A stretch of DNA of 64,000 nucleotides from Heliocidaris erythrogramma (GCA_025617745.1 CM046853.1:57869233-57933232), one strand, 5' to 3'. Counted from the stretch's first letter, positions 40,090 to 52,343 are shown. Notes: generated by a model not told the origin, from the sequence alone. A program made the numbers and translations.

Positions 40090-41490
40090 ATATCGTTTTT
40101 CCGAAGACTCGTTTTGCCGAAAATTCGTAGTTCTGAAAGGTTTATTATTCCGAAGGTTCATAATTCCGCACATGAAAAGGGGGTTCATAATTGCAAATAT
40201 GAAATAAGTTTCATAATTCCGAAAATGAAATAGGGTTCATAATTCTAAAAATGAAATAAGGAAAAAGAGGGGAGGAGAAGAAGGAAAAATGAAAGGGGAA
40301 AATAAGGGACAAGTTAAAAAAAGGATGGGATTGAAGGGGATGATGAAGTGTGAAAGATACAGGGAAGGTACCATTGCACAGATGGAGAAGAAGAATAACT
40401 GGCGGCCATGCAAGTGAAAAAGAATCCACATTTAAAAAAAAAATGGGTTGGGGCTGTAATGGACTCCCCTTACTTTCCTATTCTTTTTATTCAAGGGGTG
40501 ACCATCCCCTCATTGTCAGGTTCTATGACACTCGGACCCTTAAAAGCAGTCCAATCTCAAATTTGTGATGCCTTTATCACATTAAAATGACTTTCTCGGG
40601 TCCATGGTCATCGGGAGTTTTGAGAATTCGTCCAGGAGATCTTTAGTTCGGGAGCCATATCGGGGGTAGCCCTAGGTAACTTTCTGACCCTGCTCCACAA
40701 AAGTCCCACTCTTGAGAGAATTAGAAAAAAGTGTCAGTTTAGGAATCTCTACTCACCGGTTAACCCAAATTATTTTAACGGGGTTGGGGAGGGGTGTCGC
40801 TGAAGTGGAAAATTGATGTGACATTTCTGTTGGAAACAATAGAATAATAATCGTCGCCAAATTTGTACATTTCAATATAACTTTTCCCTGTTAATGTGAG
40901 GAGATCCTTGTTTTTTGTTGGAATAATTTCTTAACTCTTGCCGACAAGGGGCTCGTTTGATATAAAAGATGCTCTTTTGACATTTGCAAATTGCATTTTC
41001 AAAGGTTCTGTAGGAAGTCCTCCTCCCATGCCCAATCCTTATGTATACATATGCAGTCATTTCATCCATCAAATTTCCGTCAAAATAAAGAATATTGATA
41101 GCAGTCATGACATGTCTAGAGAAATGTCAAATTAAAAATCCCCCTCCCATACCAAGCCCAGGTGGATTTGCTTTCCATCCATCTTTTGTATTTGTAATCT
41201 CATTTCATCACTGAATCCGCCTTCCTTTTTCTTCTTTCGGAATTACAAACCTTTTACATTTTCAGAACTTTGAACCCTATTTCATTTTCGGAATTATTAT
41301 GAACCTTCAGATGAACGAACCTTCGGAATTAACGAACATTCGGAATAATGAAGCTTCGGAATAATGCAACAACTGTTCGGAAGTTATGAACCCCTTTTCT
41401 CTTTAGGAATTTTATGAACCCCCATGAATGGAAAATTTGTGTTTCTGAATTATGAACCTTCGGAATTACGAACATTGGAAAACAGAGTGC
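40090..41490. mobile_element. large inverted-repeat element with TTCATAATTCCGAA arrays at both ends
   Basis: The left 150 bp and right 270 bp carry, in opposite orientation, repeated variants of TTCATAATTCCGAA / TTCGGAATTATGAA, spaced by GAAATAGGG-like words (left near 40125-40255, right near 41235-41475). The outermost bases are less well matched (cgtttttccgaaga versus gttttccaatgttcg), so borders are approximate. The core holds no recognisable transposase. It is most simply a non-autonomous DNA transposon. Confidence 0.7.
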
Positions 41491-41737
41491 CCCTGTCCTG
41501 ACTACCTCTTCCGTAATTACAGGCGGATCTTGGGGAGGGCCAAAGGTATTACCCCCTCCCGCTTTTTCGATAAAAATGTTTCGTTGGGAAATATTAAGAT
41601 TTCTAACGGGAATTTGAAATAGTATTGCGGGAGGAAAAACATGTAGGCGGTTTTTAAACATTTCGTACTGTTTTTCTGAGAATTTTGTATCCACCCCGCT
41701 CTTCTTTCTAAACCCACTTAGTATCTCATCCTAACCC

Positions 41738-43421
41738 TGATAGCAGACTGACGTCTTCAAGACGTCGTAAACTGGTCTAAACTGGTCAACTCGTCATACG
41801 ACGTGTATGCAACGCCATTGCGGCGTCTTTATAACGTCTTGTGAAGACGTCATATTTCTACAGTATAGACGACGTAATTATGACGTCTCTACGACGTCTT
41901 TCAAAGACAATACTTTGCCGTTTTTGTAATCAAAGTTAACAACGATAGTACGGCGCCTTTATGACATCTTTCAAAGACCATTTTTAGCCATTTTATATGA
42001 CCAAATAAACGACATTTTTAAGACGTATTTTTGACGTCTTTTAAAGACAAAATTTGGCATCCTGTATGCCGACACAGGAAATGTACTACTTTTGGGGAGC
42101 AATTTTTTGTCATAGCCATTTGCAAAAGCTGGGAAGCTCTGGCGGTGATCAGTTGGCCTTCGTGATACTGAAAATAATATCAAATAAAATAAATAAAATT
42201 ATATAAATAAAATTGCCATATTCTGATGTGTTGTTATTGTGAAAGGAAGGATGGGGGGATTGGGGATAAATAGTAATTTTTTATCGGAATTTTTTAACAC
42301 TTTCACTGACCTAGCTGTTCCTCTCATTTCTCTGCTTTTATACTATTTTCCGTGTGGACTTCCCCTTCAACAGGTCATAAACTGACAACAAAATGACATC
42401 TATCAGTAATGACGATTTTTTTTTTGGCCAAATTTGTAGGGCAATGTTATGACATTTACGTCAGTATAATTTACAAGACTCTTTGCCAGTTTCGTAGGAC
42501 AATATTACGTGATATTCAATTAATTATGAGATATTTCTGTATTTGTATGGCGCGAAACTGAAAAAATTCAGGGGCTGATAAATGAGATATTACTGTATTC
42601 GAAAATAAATTATTTCATTGTCATTATCATTATTATCACTATTAATATTACAACACACATGTAATATCGATATCATAATTATCATTATCATTATTATTGC
42701 TATCATTATTATCATTAATAATATTACAATTTTCCAATTCGATTTAAAATACCTCCTTTGGAAATTTGTGGAAATAGATGACATTTGATTTCTAGGATTT
42801 TATGCAATGGTTGCACTTTTAGTTGTGACGGAAAATATACTTCCATTAATTATTATGTTGTACATAATTCAATCAATGTCACTAGGAGGTATTTTTAGAA
42901 ATACATTGGAAAATTGTAACCTTCAACAATTTTTTATATATATAGTAAAATAGATACAGCTGTATAGTAGCTAGGTATAGGACACAGGTTTATAATAGTA
43001 TAGGGTTGATGCATAGGATATGATGACATATGATATAGGACAAAATGTTAATACAGACAGTGTGTTAATGTGCTAATTAACTAATACCCATTATTTAATT
43101 TGTTTTCTTTGTAAAAAGGGATGTCTTTTTGACGTCTTAGACGTCTTTAAGATGTCTTTAAGACGTCAGTATGAATAGTTCACGACGTAAAAGAGATTTC
43201 TTTATGACGTACGTCTTCTGTTGGTAATAAACATGTCTTCAGGACGTCATAAAGACGTCTTCTTTGACCAGAAAGACGTCAAAATTAATGTCAATAAAAA
43301 ACGTCTTCAAGACGTCAAACGTGGGTGCAAATTGTCGTCATATTAACGTCATTTATCTGACGTCCTAAATACTTATGACACAACGTCATTAAGACGTCAT
43401 TTTGCCCAGTCTCTGCTATCA
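41738..43421. mobile_element. TIR element with subterminal GACGTC arrays
   Basis: The ends are inverted: TGATAGCAGACTGACGTCTT at the left and, on the complement of the right, TGATAGCAGAGACTGGGC. I count 6 exact GACGTC words in the left ~310 bp and 9 in the right ~300 bp, many inside AAGACGTCTT contexts, plus variants. I see none in the ~1.05-kb core, which has an (ATT/ATC)n microsatellite at about 42610-42725. No transposase ORF is visible. A target-site duplication is not evident. Non-autonomous DNA transposon of unknown superfamily. Confidence 0.82.
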
Positions 43422-43626
43422 CGGAATAGACCAAGAAGTCTAAATCATCTTTAATCTGGGAGCAAAAAGGTAGGGGGAAATCAGATTTGAGGTTGGTGAT
43501 TTCTTTAGATATTTGGCTTTTTAAAAGGTACCTGATCTGAAATTTATCACCTTCTGTTGTCATTGATATCACAAAAACTTGGCACGTAAAACCGGGAACT
43601 TTGAAGTCATGAATACACAATTCTTT
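43422..43626 (-). CDS. possible exon cut by the GACGTC transposon (unrecognised product)
   Basis: On the minus strand, an acceptor-like sequence (cctatttctcag) is followed at 43626 by about 68 stop-free codons beginning KELCIHDFKVPGFTCQVF and continuing with a mixed hydrophobic/charged composition that looks coding, ending DDLDFLVYSV. The reading frame then runs straight into the transposon's right end at 43421. Beyond the other end of the transposon all three frames stop within a few codons, so no continuation is visible. No domain is recognised. It could be a relic exon inactivated by the insertion, part of an older mobile element, or a chance ORF. Confidence 0.25.
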
Positions 43627-43872
43627 CTGAGAAATAGGACCTACTGCCTTTCAAGTGGACATGAATAAACATAAACATGAATGCACACATAAATTATAAG
43701 AACTGCGAACTTGATAACCAATCGGCGTCAAATAATAAATAGTCTAGTCCCACTCCACAAAGTATTTGGCATTGCACCTTTCATGGATACAAAAATACTT
43801 TGCGATTCTCTCCACAAATATGTACGCCGCTTGAACAATAATAATCCACTTAAAGGGGAAAACTAAATCCAG

Positions 43873-44457
43873 GCTCAGAAGAGGCGTCAAACTGACTGCG
43901 TCAGTACCTGCGCTACGCGAGCCTGTGAAGGCAATTAAACAAGGCGCCAGTAATTAAAAGTATAGTTTGGACTGCTCATTTTGCAATCAGTTTTTAAACG
44001 ACATTAGAGAGCTTTCGCAAATCGTTCGCGGACTCACTCAGAGACGAAGGACGATTACGATTTGAATGTAGTTGCGCTCGACCGGTACCGATTATTTTGC
44101 GTTTCGCACATCCAAGAACGAGCGGTTTGCGTGACGGAATTGCTGAGGACACGCCCCGCATGATCGACCGCGATGATGATGTCACCGACAAGAGCGCTGA
44201 TTGGCTGCTCGGCTTCTTACCGCTGCTGAATTCACCAACGTGAAATTGGCCAAAACCCGTTGGCGATTGAAGTACGGACTAGACTCGGAACAACGAAATC
44301 GACGCGTGCGCATATCGATTTTCGTATCAGATTACCGCACTACAGTCCGTACGTTCCTGATGCGAAAGCTAACTATTATCCTTTCATGACGAGCAAAAGG
44401 CCGTACAATTAGCGCAGGTACTGACGCAATGGATATGACGCCTCGTGTGCGCCGGGC
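43873..44457. mobile_element. TIR element with GAGGCGTCA ends
   Basis: The left end ccaggctcagaagaggcgtc then gcgtcagtacctgcgcta is matched on the complement of the right end by cccggcgcacacgaggcgtc then gcgtcagtacctgcgcta, an exact 18-base inner match. It is GC-richer than its surroundings, about 585 bp, with no transposase. A non-autonomous DNA transposon; the target duplication is unclear. Confidence 0.75.
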
Positions 44458-45816
44458 TTAAGAAGACCTTGACCATCGATCTGCATCTCTTAATGAAAAT
44501 GTTCAGCGGAAGACCCGAGGTCGAGGTCCTCCCGAAAACGCGCGCAATGTGAAAGGTACACAGTGAAATACGACCAGGGAACCACCCGCGAACCGGCGGA
44601 GGACCCCTGCAAAACAGGGGATGAGGAGAGCAGTGTAAAAAAGAAGAAAATCGGATCAAAAAAGTCACCACCGCTTGCCAAAACCTAACAAAGAAGACCA
44701 TAGTTTGGAGGAAGGCGACAAGTGAGAAACGCGCAAAAATTGGATCACTGTCTTGCACGTGCAGTTATGCACCGTGAAATCATACCAAAACCACATTACA
44801 GGAAGTCCAATTCCCATAGCTTACCTGGAAGATGCATTTCTTTCCTGCAAGTAGATGTATCAGATTTAAATAATAATAATAATAATAATAATGAGAGAGA
44901 CGTGTATTAGTATCTTCCCAGCATGATGTGAGACCTTTCAGATCGACACTGACTCCGCCATTTTCTTGATGATCAGGGTTGCAGAACTTGAACGTCCTTA
45001 CGTGTTTGATTGGGTGTTTTACGAATTTTGCGATAGCACCCGATCACAAATTTATTCAAATGTATGGATGCTTCATTCTCAACTACGTACAGCGATGAAT
45101 TAACCATCACCTGTTGCGTTTTATTGTACTTCAATAAGTAGTATGCTTTCTTTAGCCATTAAGGTGTTGTTTTTTCAATAGCAAGTATATATTTGTTTAT
45201 TAATAACTTAAAAGTTATAACTCGTATTGGACTGAAGTTTTTACATTTTAAAGTTGAAGGATGTCAAGTTTATTTGGAGTAAGTTTTATGGCATTCCTGA
45301 GAATGCTATTCTTAAAACCTTTCGCTGAATAATTAATTATATTTTCACTTTTTGAAAAATCAAGGCCACGATATCTGTGTGTATCAGTAATTAATTCAGA
45401 GCATAACAATTGTCATTGTGCATTGCAGCTGAAATTCCAGAGCACGTCTTTTAACCCGAAGTCATGGATGACACTGGATAGCAAAAGGTTAGCAGAAATG
45501 TTCGGTGCGTTACACATTGACAATTGTGTTCTGAATCAATTACTGACACACACACACAGATTTTTTTGGTCTTAGTTGTTCAAAGTAAAAATTTAGAGCA
45601 TTATTTTAAGAATATTAACGAAAGAAATTTCAGAAAATTTATTACAAATATATTTGACATTCTTCAATTTTTCATTTTTGAAAACCTCAGTCTGAGACCA
45701 GTTTTAACATTTGATCAAATGTGTCGTATTTTGCACCTAGTATTTATAGAATGCTTACATTTCACTGTTAAGTGTGGGTCAGACTCATCGATATCTGGTC
45801 AGACCCCACCGATAGC
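44458..45816. other. non-coding stretch
   Basis: No gene supported. (AAT)n lies at 44869-44891 and (CA)n at about 45546-45560. Confidence 0.6.
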
Positions 45817-45932
45817 GAGCACGATAACGAAATTATTTATTAAAGGTACACCCTAACATGCTCGAGAATACTCACACGTACACCAACATAGCAGGGTGAA
45901 CTTTTAAAATGAATAAATTCGTTATCGTGCTC
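45817..45932. mobile_element. small palindromic MITE-like repeat
   Basis: GAGCACGATAACGAA starts the left arm and TTCGTTATCGTGCTC ends the right arm. The match continues inward, with small indels, through TTATT..TATT and GT(A/T)CACCCT for about 45 bp per arm. Only one copy is seen. Confidence 0.7.
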
Positions 45933-46229
45933 GGTCAGGCCAAGCTCTTTACTGTGGCTTGAAAGACTTAAATTTGTCGATCCCTTTATTTATAAATGAT
46001 GAACTGCTCACCGAAAGCTGATAATACTTACAAAAATAATTTGAAATGTTCCTTTACTGTCTAAAAAGAAAGATGATTTATATTCTTTCAGTTAACATTA
46101 TTTATTTATTATCTTTCCTAAAAGGACAACAATAATTCATGTTTTCTCTGTAGGAAATTTATGGAACATTTTTAAGGATAAGTCTCTTACTTCAATTTGG
46201 ACACTTTGACACGTGAAAAAAGACATGTG

Positions 46230-46430
46230 CAATAGACCGCTTCTGTAATGTATACAAATTTATGCACATATATTCTCTGAGCACCTAGTGACGAGCTATT
46301 CCATGAACCTGCTTTTTATAAATGAGCCTCAATGCTTGGAATCCAGTTTGCATACATTATCTGTTGCTATGTTCGGCAAGCTTTTATAGGTATGCATAAA
46401 ATTTGCATACATTACCGAAGCGGTCTATTG
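46230..46430. mobile_element. MITE, 'CAATAGACC' family, copy 2
   Basis: Left end CAATAGACCGCTTCTGTAAT; complement of the right end AATAGACCGCTTCGGTAATG, an inverted repeat of about 37 bp with few mismatches. It is related to the copy at 12617-12842 through termini and internal words. Confidence 0.82.
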
Positions 46431-46627
46431 TGCATGTTGTGTCAGGCGGTCACGATTATAGCAACACCTATGTTATGCTGACAAAGCTTATGCCTTGAAC
46501 ATTTAAATCACAGAACTGCATTATAATTTTTAAAGCCTCTAAAACAACAAATATGATAATACGAAGTTTCTTTTATCATGGAACAGCTGCTTCCGTTTGC
46601 AAATTTTGCTTCTTCCGAGCAGTCATA

Positions 46628-46765
46628 CCCGAGTCACACCACTAAACTGACTACACACCGACTCCAAAACCGACCGATTCTTGGCCATTACCATTGGGGG
46701 TAAATGTAAATTTTTGTTCGGTCTGTTGTCCGTCTCGATAATCGGACTCGTTTGTGTGACTGAGG
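46628..46765. mobile_element. 138-bp 'CAGTCACAC'-type MITE with TA duplication
   Basis: Inverted ends are CCCGAGTCACACCACTAAAC and, on the complement of the right end, CCTCAGTCACACAAACGAGT. TA stands on both sides (46626-46627, 46766-46767). The termini resemble those of the 15341-16037 element, suggesting one superfamily. Confidence 0.72.
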
Positions 46766-47817
46766 TATCAAAAAGACAGAGTCCGGCGGTCGTGGGTGAT
46801 TCCCTGGGCTCCTGTGCGGCGAGGTGACGGCTGGCGAGGTGTGGTGATGTGCCCTATCATCTTTCACCACTGAAATCAGGCGAAGTGGCAGCCTATAACC
46901 ATAATCAGGCTATCACTTGACCGTCTCTCCTTTCAAACTAGCAGAATCAAAAACAACCTGAGAAGTCACAGGCAATCACAAAATAGTAAAGCAACAGCAA
47001 CATTAAACAGACGCATTGGTAGAAGTTACAGACCTCAAGACAATTAATACAATTTCAAGTCTAATTTTATGGCAATCGTCCGATGAGGGTAGAGTTTATT
47101 TGTGCAAAAGTGTGTGGTTCCGTGAAGCAGGTCGAAAAAAAAACCTGATACGAAAGTTTATCCCGAATGAGGTCTTTGGATAAATTCAAGTCGCTGAATC
47201 ACTAAATGAGGTGCTTTTGAACACAAACTGTCATTGTAAGCATGGTATGCAAATTAAGTTATTAAAAACAGTTTACAGTCGTAATCTAGAAGAGAGTGGA
47301 GGGGCATGAACAAAAGGGGGACTTTGCAGGGGCGTCAGTACTGAGACAGGGACGGGGCAGTTGTTCTCAATCATTTCGAGATTAACTGTGCATCTTGTGT
47401 AGCATAAGATTTCCATAAATACCCCTCTCCCCCGTTTCTGAAAAGGGTATAACCCTTTCTGTTATCATTATTACGTAATCACCATAGTTAATGAAATCGA
47501 TCAGTATTGCTCTCTTGTCAGGAAAGTATCTCTGAATGTTCAACAATGTAATCAGATTTAATTGCAGTTGCAACAACATCAACAAAAAATTGGTAAAAAG
47601 GAAAAACGATTGAATCATGATCTAAAGGAACTGATGATGAGGTTAACAAAAAAAATTGCGTTTTGTTAGCGAGATCTAACTCATAGTCATATCATATTAA
47701 GAAATTGTAATTGCCCGAAAAATATAGATGGAAAAAATTTAAGATGAAGACAATAAAAGATGTATCTATCTGCTAACAAAAAGGAATAAGGAAAAGCATT
47801 ATGCCTGTTGCAGATCA
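46766..47817. other. non-coding stretch
   Basis: Nothing recognised beyond short domain-free ORFs. Confidence 0.55.
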
Positions 47818-47957
47818 GGGCCCTGTTTCATAAAACTTGTCATCAATGACAAAGTGCAATAACTGTTATAAGCTACTGAAATCCTTGCATCTGATTGGCT
47901 TAAAGCAAAGTTGTCGGTAGAAAAATCACCGACAAGACACTTGATGAAACACCCCCA
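47818..47957. mobile_element. short MITE with 'GTTTCAT' ends
   Basis: GGGCCCTGTTTCATAAAACT starts the element, and CTGGGGGTGTTTCATCAAGT reads from the complement of the right end. Inside, TTGTCATC..ATGACAA and TTGTCGGT..ACCGACAA form inverted repeats. The GTTTCATAAA end resembles the element at 52022-52343. Confidence 0.65.
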
Positions 47958-48162
47958 GGCGTCATTTGCTGACGTAGGACTGCGTCAGCGACGGCGTGGT
48001 TTTTGACGCATCTCGATGTGAGAGTGACAATTTATTGTGACGCAAAATACAACATGAAAACAGTGGGCTCACTTACTGGCGCATGCACTTCGGTTAGTGT
48101 AGAAGGCAATGGAAATGACGCATCGCGCGCATCGGACAATCGACACGGCATGTTATCGCACC

Positions 48163-48530
48163 CCCTCCTCTCTCTCTCTCTCTCTCTCCCTCTCTTTCTC
48201 TTTCTCTCTAACATAGTATTAAATTTAATGACGATTCCAACTATCTTCTTAAGTTAATGATCAAATTGTCATTATCGTGTTTTCTTTGTAATTGTATAGG
48301 CTTTTTCTGACGTTCTGTTTTGTAATTTGTATCTTTGGTTGCACGAATCTTCATTTTTATCTGTACATCTCTGTCTCCGTCTCTCTGTCTCTCTGCATCT
48401 CTCTCTCTCTCTCTCTGTCTCTGTGTCTCTCTGTCTCTCTTTCTCCACCCCCCTCTCGCCATCCTCTTTCACTGCCACTCTCTCATCCTCTCCCCCTTTC
48501 TCTTTCTCTCCCTCTCCCTCTCACAGTTTT
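48163..48530. repeat. CT-rich microsatellite blocks
   Basis: Perfect and imperfect (CT)n at about 48163-48208 and 48370-48530. ORFs in both directions here are serine/leucine or arginine/glutamate low-complexity artefacts. Confidence 0.92.
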
Positions 48531-49281
48531 AGTGTGGTGAAGAAGGAATTAAATCATTCCAGTTTCATGGTGGTTTATTTCATTTTTAATTCTGTGTCGT
48601 CGTAAATAAATTCAGATACCGACATGGTAATAAATTAACTCCTTATCTTTTGCAGTGGAAAACTTACTCGGTGCTTAACTTTCTATGTTATGGCTATTTT
48701 AGAGGCGTTCGTGATACCTTACTGTGATAAAACTACATCACTACAAATGTGTTTGCATCTGGAATTGCATCTGGAAATTGCATGTTGGAATTTGTTAAAT
48801 GCAAATCAGTGGATGCAGGCCCCTTGTACTGTTATCTAATGCCATTGCGTGGAACAGGTGTCCTATGGGTTCGTTTACATTCGTAAAATCTATAAAGATG
48901 GCCACGCATTGATCTTCATATTTCATTTCGAACTCGTAAATATCGATTTATCAAGGGCTGGCAATCGATGGTTAAACAAAATACGATGGGTTGCTGTAAA
49001 TATTGATTTGAATGAGAACTTAGTAGTCAGTGCGAGTGACGCAAAAGATAATGTTGACAAAACATGCACAAGAAACTTTATTTGCACATTCTGCCTCTAC
49101 GCCCTTCAATAAAAATACATATTGCAAAAGTATTTGAAAGATACCGCCAAACACTAAATTAGTTCCAAAGCAGTCGTCTGCCATCGGAAGACACCATAAT
49201 GATTGCTCATTTTGATTTACAATAGGGCGTATGAAATGTGAAATAAACGTGCTGTCGCTTGTATCACGTACGGTTACTACT

Positions 49282-49450
49282 CCTTCTCTCTCTCTCTCTC
49301 TCCTCCATCCTATTTCCTTCTCTCCCTCTCTTTTTCCTCCCCTCTCCTTTTCATTTCTCTTTCCTTCTTTCCTTTCCTCCTTATCTCTTCTCCGATCCTC
49401 CCTCCCTCTCTCACCTCTCTCCTTCTCTGTCCTCCTTTCTCCTCCAATCC
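49282..49450. repeat. polypyrimidine tract
   Basis: About 170 bp of nearly uninterrupted C/T on the plus strand, starting with a (CT)n core and becoming irregular CCTT/CTTT. Confidence 0.9.
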
Positions 49451-50939
49451 TCCAATCCAATAAAACACATGCAAACGGCAAAGACAGAATACATGATTGA
49501 AACATAATTTTATTTAAGTACATTTCTACCATAAACATGGGATTTTATATGAATCGCAACCATCAATTACCCCTGTCTATACGTTAATGCTTAAATTTAT
49601 ATTCAGAGCTATGTGGAATCTCGCTGAAATTGTTCGCAAATGCTTCCAAATTGATTTGAAAATGCAAATAGAATATTTCTCTGTTATCATACAACAGCTG
49701 TAAATATATTTGGAATACTGTACCGATTACATAAAGCTAGCAAAAGCCGGGCAACTGTTTAGGTTTTTCTAAGCATTTGCTTGCATCTTCAAATACATAT
49801 GCTATGTTATCGCGCAAGTAGAAGTCTAGAAAAAGGAATTTTGCTCGAATGCATTCGGCCAATGTTCTTGATTTAATACATGAACATTTGCATTTACCGC
49901 AGATACGTGTAAACAGTGAAGACATTATGGTACAAATACACAAGAACAATGCGCAATTGAAGTCCTTCATAGACCAATATTTGTAAAGCACACTGCATTG
50001 AAACGGTACAATATGGTTTTAGGGGACATTGTTATATCTGTCTAATTCAAGTCCATGGATTCAAGAATTCTACATCATTAAGATAATCATCATGATTATG
50101 TACACATTTTTCAATTGGAGATGAGGATATAGATTTAAAGAAACACCGAGCAACCCCACAATTATATTGCACCGTTCATTACAAAATTTTGTTTTACAAA
50201 TCTTTTGTTCGATTTTTACCTCTTTTCATCGTTAATGCATGAACACACACTTAATATAGGTATGATGTATGAATATGTATACATATCACTGAATACACAT
50301 CGCTTTTTTCATATTAACATGTTAATAAGTACTATATAATATTCATCATATAACATATATTTACATTTCTATACAAGACAAGAATCTATCCGTCGTAGCA
50401 TAATGTATTCAGATAATCGAACAGAATTTGATTAAAAATATCACTCTATTTTCACATGATACATGATATGTACATTCATTAAAATGCTTCTCTTTTCTGT
50501 TTTGTGGGTAAACGGTTGAAAGAATATACTATAAATGTATACTGTACTTCATTATACCGACAAAATATTGGGCAACTCTAAGAAACCTTTTGTTTAAACA
50601 CGTCAAATATGCATAATTGAATGCTAGATAATCGTGGACATTGATCTGTTATGAAAACACTGAAGCTGTCAACCAGGATATACTCGATCATTCCCGCTGA
50701 GATACCGTACCTATAGCAATTTTGATACAATCAGCCATGTAAAAGTTTACATTGAAAATGAAAGTAAATGAATTAAGAAGAGAAACCCCCCCCCCCCCTC
50801 CCCTGGCCCCCAAAGGGGGGGATTAATCATCCTCATCAATTTCAAGAATGATCACATATTTTAGTATTATCAATAGTTTTAGTAGTTGCAGAATGTGAAA
50901 AGTGACTCTCAATGTGACATTGATGAGGGAAACATTGCT
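49451..50939. other. non-coding AT-rich stretch
   Basis: No exon or RNA gene recognised. A C-run lies near 50787-50797. Confidence 0.6.
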
Positions 50940-51083
50940 AATAGAAATGGCAGTGATAAAATTAGTAGTAGAATGAGAAGGATGGTAGTGGTAATGGTGG
51001 TATAGTAAAAGTAGTAGCAGCAGTGGAAGTAATGGTAAGAGCAGTAGTTGTTGTTTTTGTAGCAGAAGTAGCAGTTTCGGTAA

Positions 51084-51115
<32 letters not shown>

Positions 51116-51368
51116 ATAGTAAGAGTAGTAAAGTAGCAGCAGAAGTCGTAGTAGTAGTATAATAAGATACATGCAGTATTATGCGTCTACACATTCTAAC
51201 TGTACAGAAGTATAGTCATAGTTGTGGTAGTAGTAGAAGTAATAGTAGTAACGGTAATAACGGTAGTAAAAAGTAATAGTAAGCAGTAGCAACAGAAATA
51301 GCAATAGTAGGAGGAAAAGCAGCAGCATAGTAGTAGTAGTATAGCAGCAGTACTAATAGCAGTACTAC

Positions 51369-51428
<60 letters not shown>

Positions 51429-51450
51429 CAGTAGTAGTAGTAGTAGTTTT
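50940..51450. repeat. long imperfect (AGT)n trinucleotide array
   Basis: About 500 bp of AGT/AGC/AAT units, most perfect at 51083-51113 and 51365-51445 (about 27 units). Long leucine, tyrosine or threonine ORFs on the minus strand are translations of this repeat. Confidence 0.95.
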
Positions 51451-52021
51451 TTTTCGATGTTTTATTTCTATTGTAGAAGAAGTCATTGTATTTCAGAAAG
51501 AATCAGGTCTTTTTTTACATTGTCTTTTTCAGGCCACTTCCACTTCAGTTACATTAATTGTTTGGGATCATCTAATCTCCTCTCCCATCCATCCCCTCCC
51601 CATCAGATGTAAACAGCGGTGGACTCTACAACCAACGATTTACCATCGTCTTGTAAATATTTATTTCTATTCCCAGGCCGACCCGGATTTTGTTTCTCCG
51701 AAAACTGGGATATTTATCCTTCTCTGACGTGCAAACTGTTCTTGGTTATGACAGCATGACATGCAGGGATAATTCATTAATTCAAGAAAGAATAATGTTG
51801 TTAATTTCAGTTATTTTATAAGTAGAATGTGTTGCCGCAGGTGCCGAGTAAACTTGGCTCAAGATGCAACTGAGAAAGCGAAAAAATATTGCAAGTAAGA
51901 AAGCGAAAAAATATTCCAAGTGTTCATCTAATAACATTTTCGACGTGATTGCCATTATGTATAAATTATTCAACGTTTGCCTTGGAATCTCTAGATTGAA
52001 GTAATGGAGTTTTCCAGACAT

Positions 52022-52343
52022 GGGGGTGTTTCATAAAGCTGTTCGTAATGTTACGCACGACTTTACGAATGACTTGAATATGGCAAGCAAAATGTGATTC
52101 TCCGTCATTTTTAATCGCATCCGCTAAAGTTGAACTGTGCAGATGTAGATTAACGTTCTCATTATAACAAACATTTTAATACAAAGTATATTTTTTGCCA
52201 CAATCTAATTGAGGTTATTGGAAATACAGTCACACTTTGTTAAAACGTCAGGAAAAACTTTGGGCATCCTATCTGGCACCTCATATTCAAGTCGTTCGTA
52301 AAGTCATGCGTAACTTTACGAACAGCTTTATGAAACAGCCCCC
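52022..52343. mobile_element. palindromic MITE with long TIRs, TTCGTAA/TTACG words
   Basis: About 60-bp terminal inverted repeats: left begins GGGGGTGTTTCATAAAGCTG and continues TTCGTAATGTTACGCA; the complement of the right begins GGGGGCTGTTTCATAAAGCT and continues GTTCGTAAAGTTACGCA. Both run on through ACTTTACGAA and GACTTGAATATG. About 322 bp, non-coding. Confidence 0.9.

Noticed and set aside
48032..49538. Several Arg/Glu or Ser/Leu ORFs
   Set aside because: Low-complexity translations of CT/GA tracts on either strand.
50823..51486. ORFs rich in Leu, Tyr or Thr on the minus strand
   Set aside because: They are translations of the (AGT)n array; composition is that of the microsatellite.
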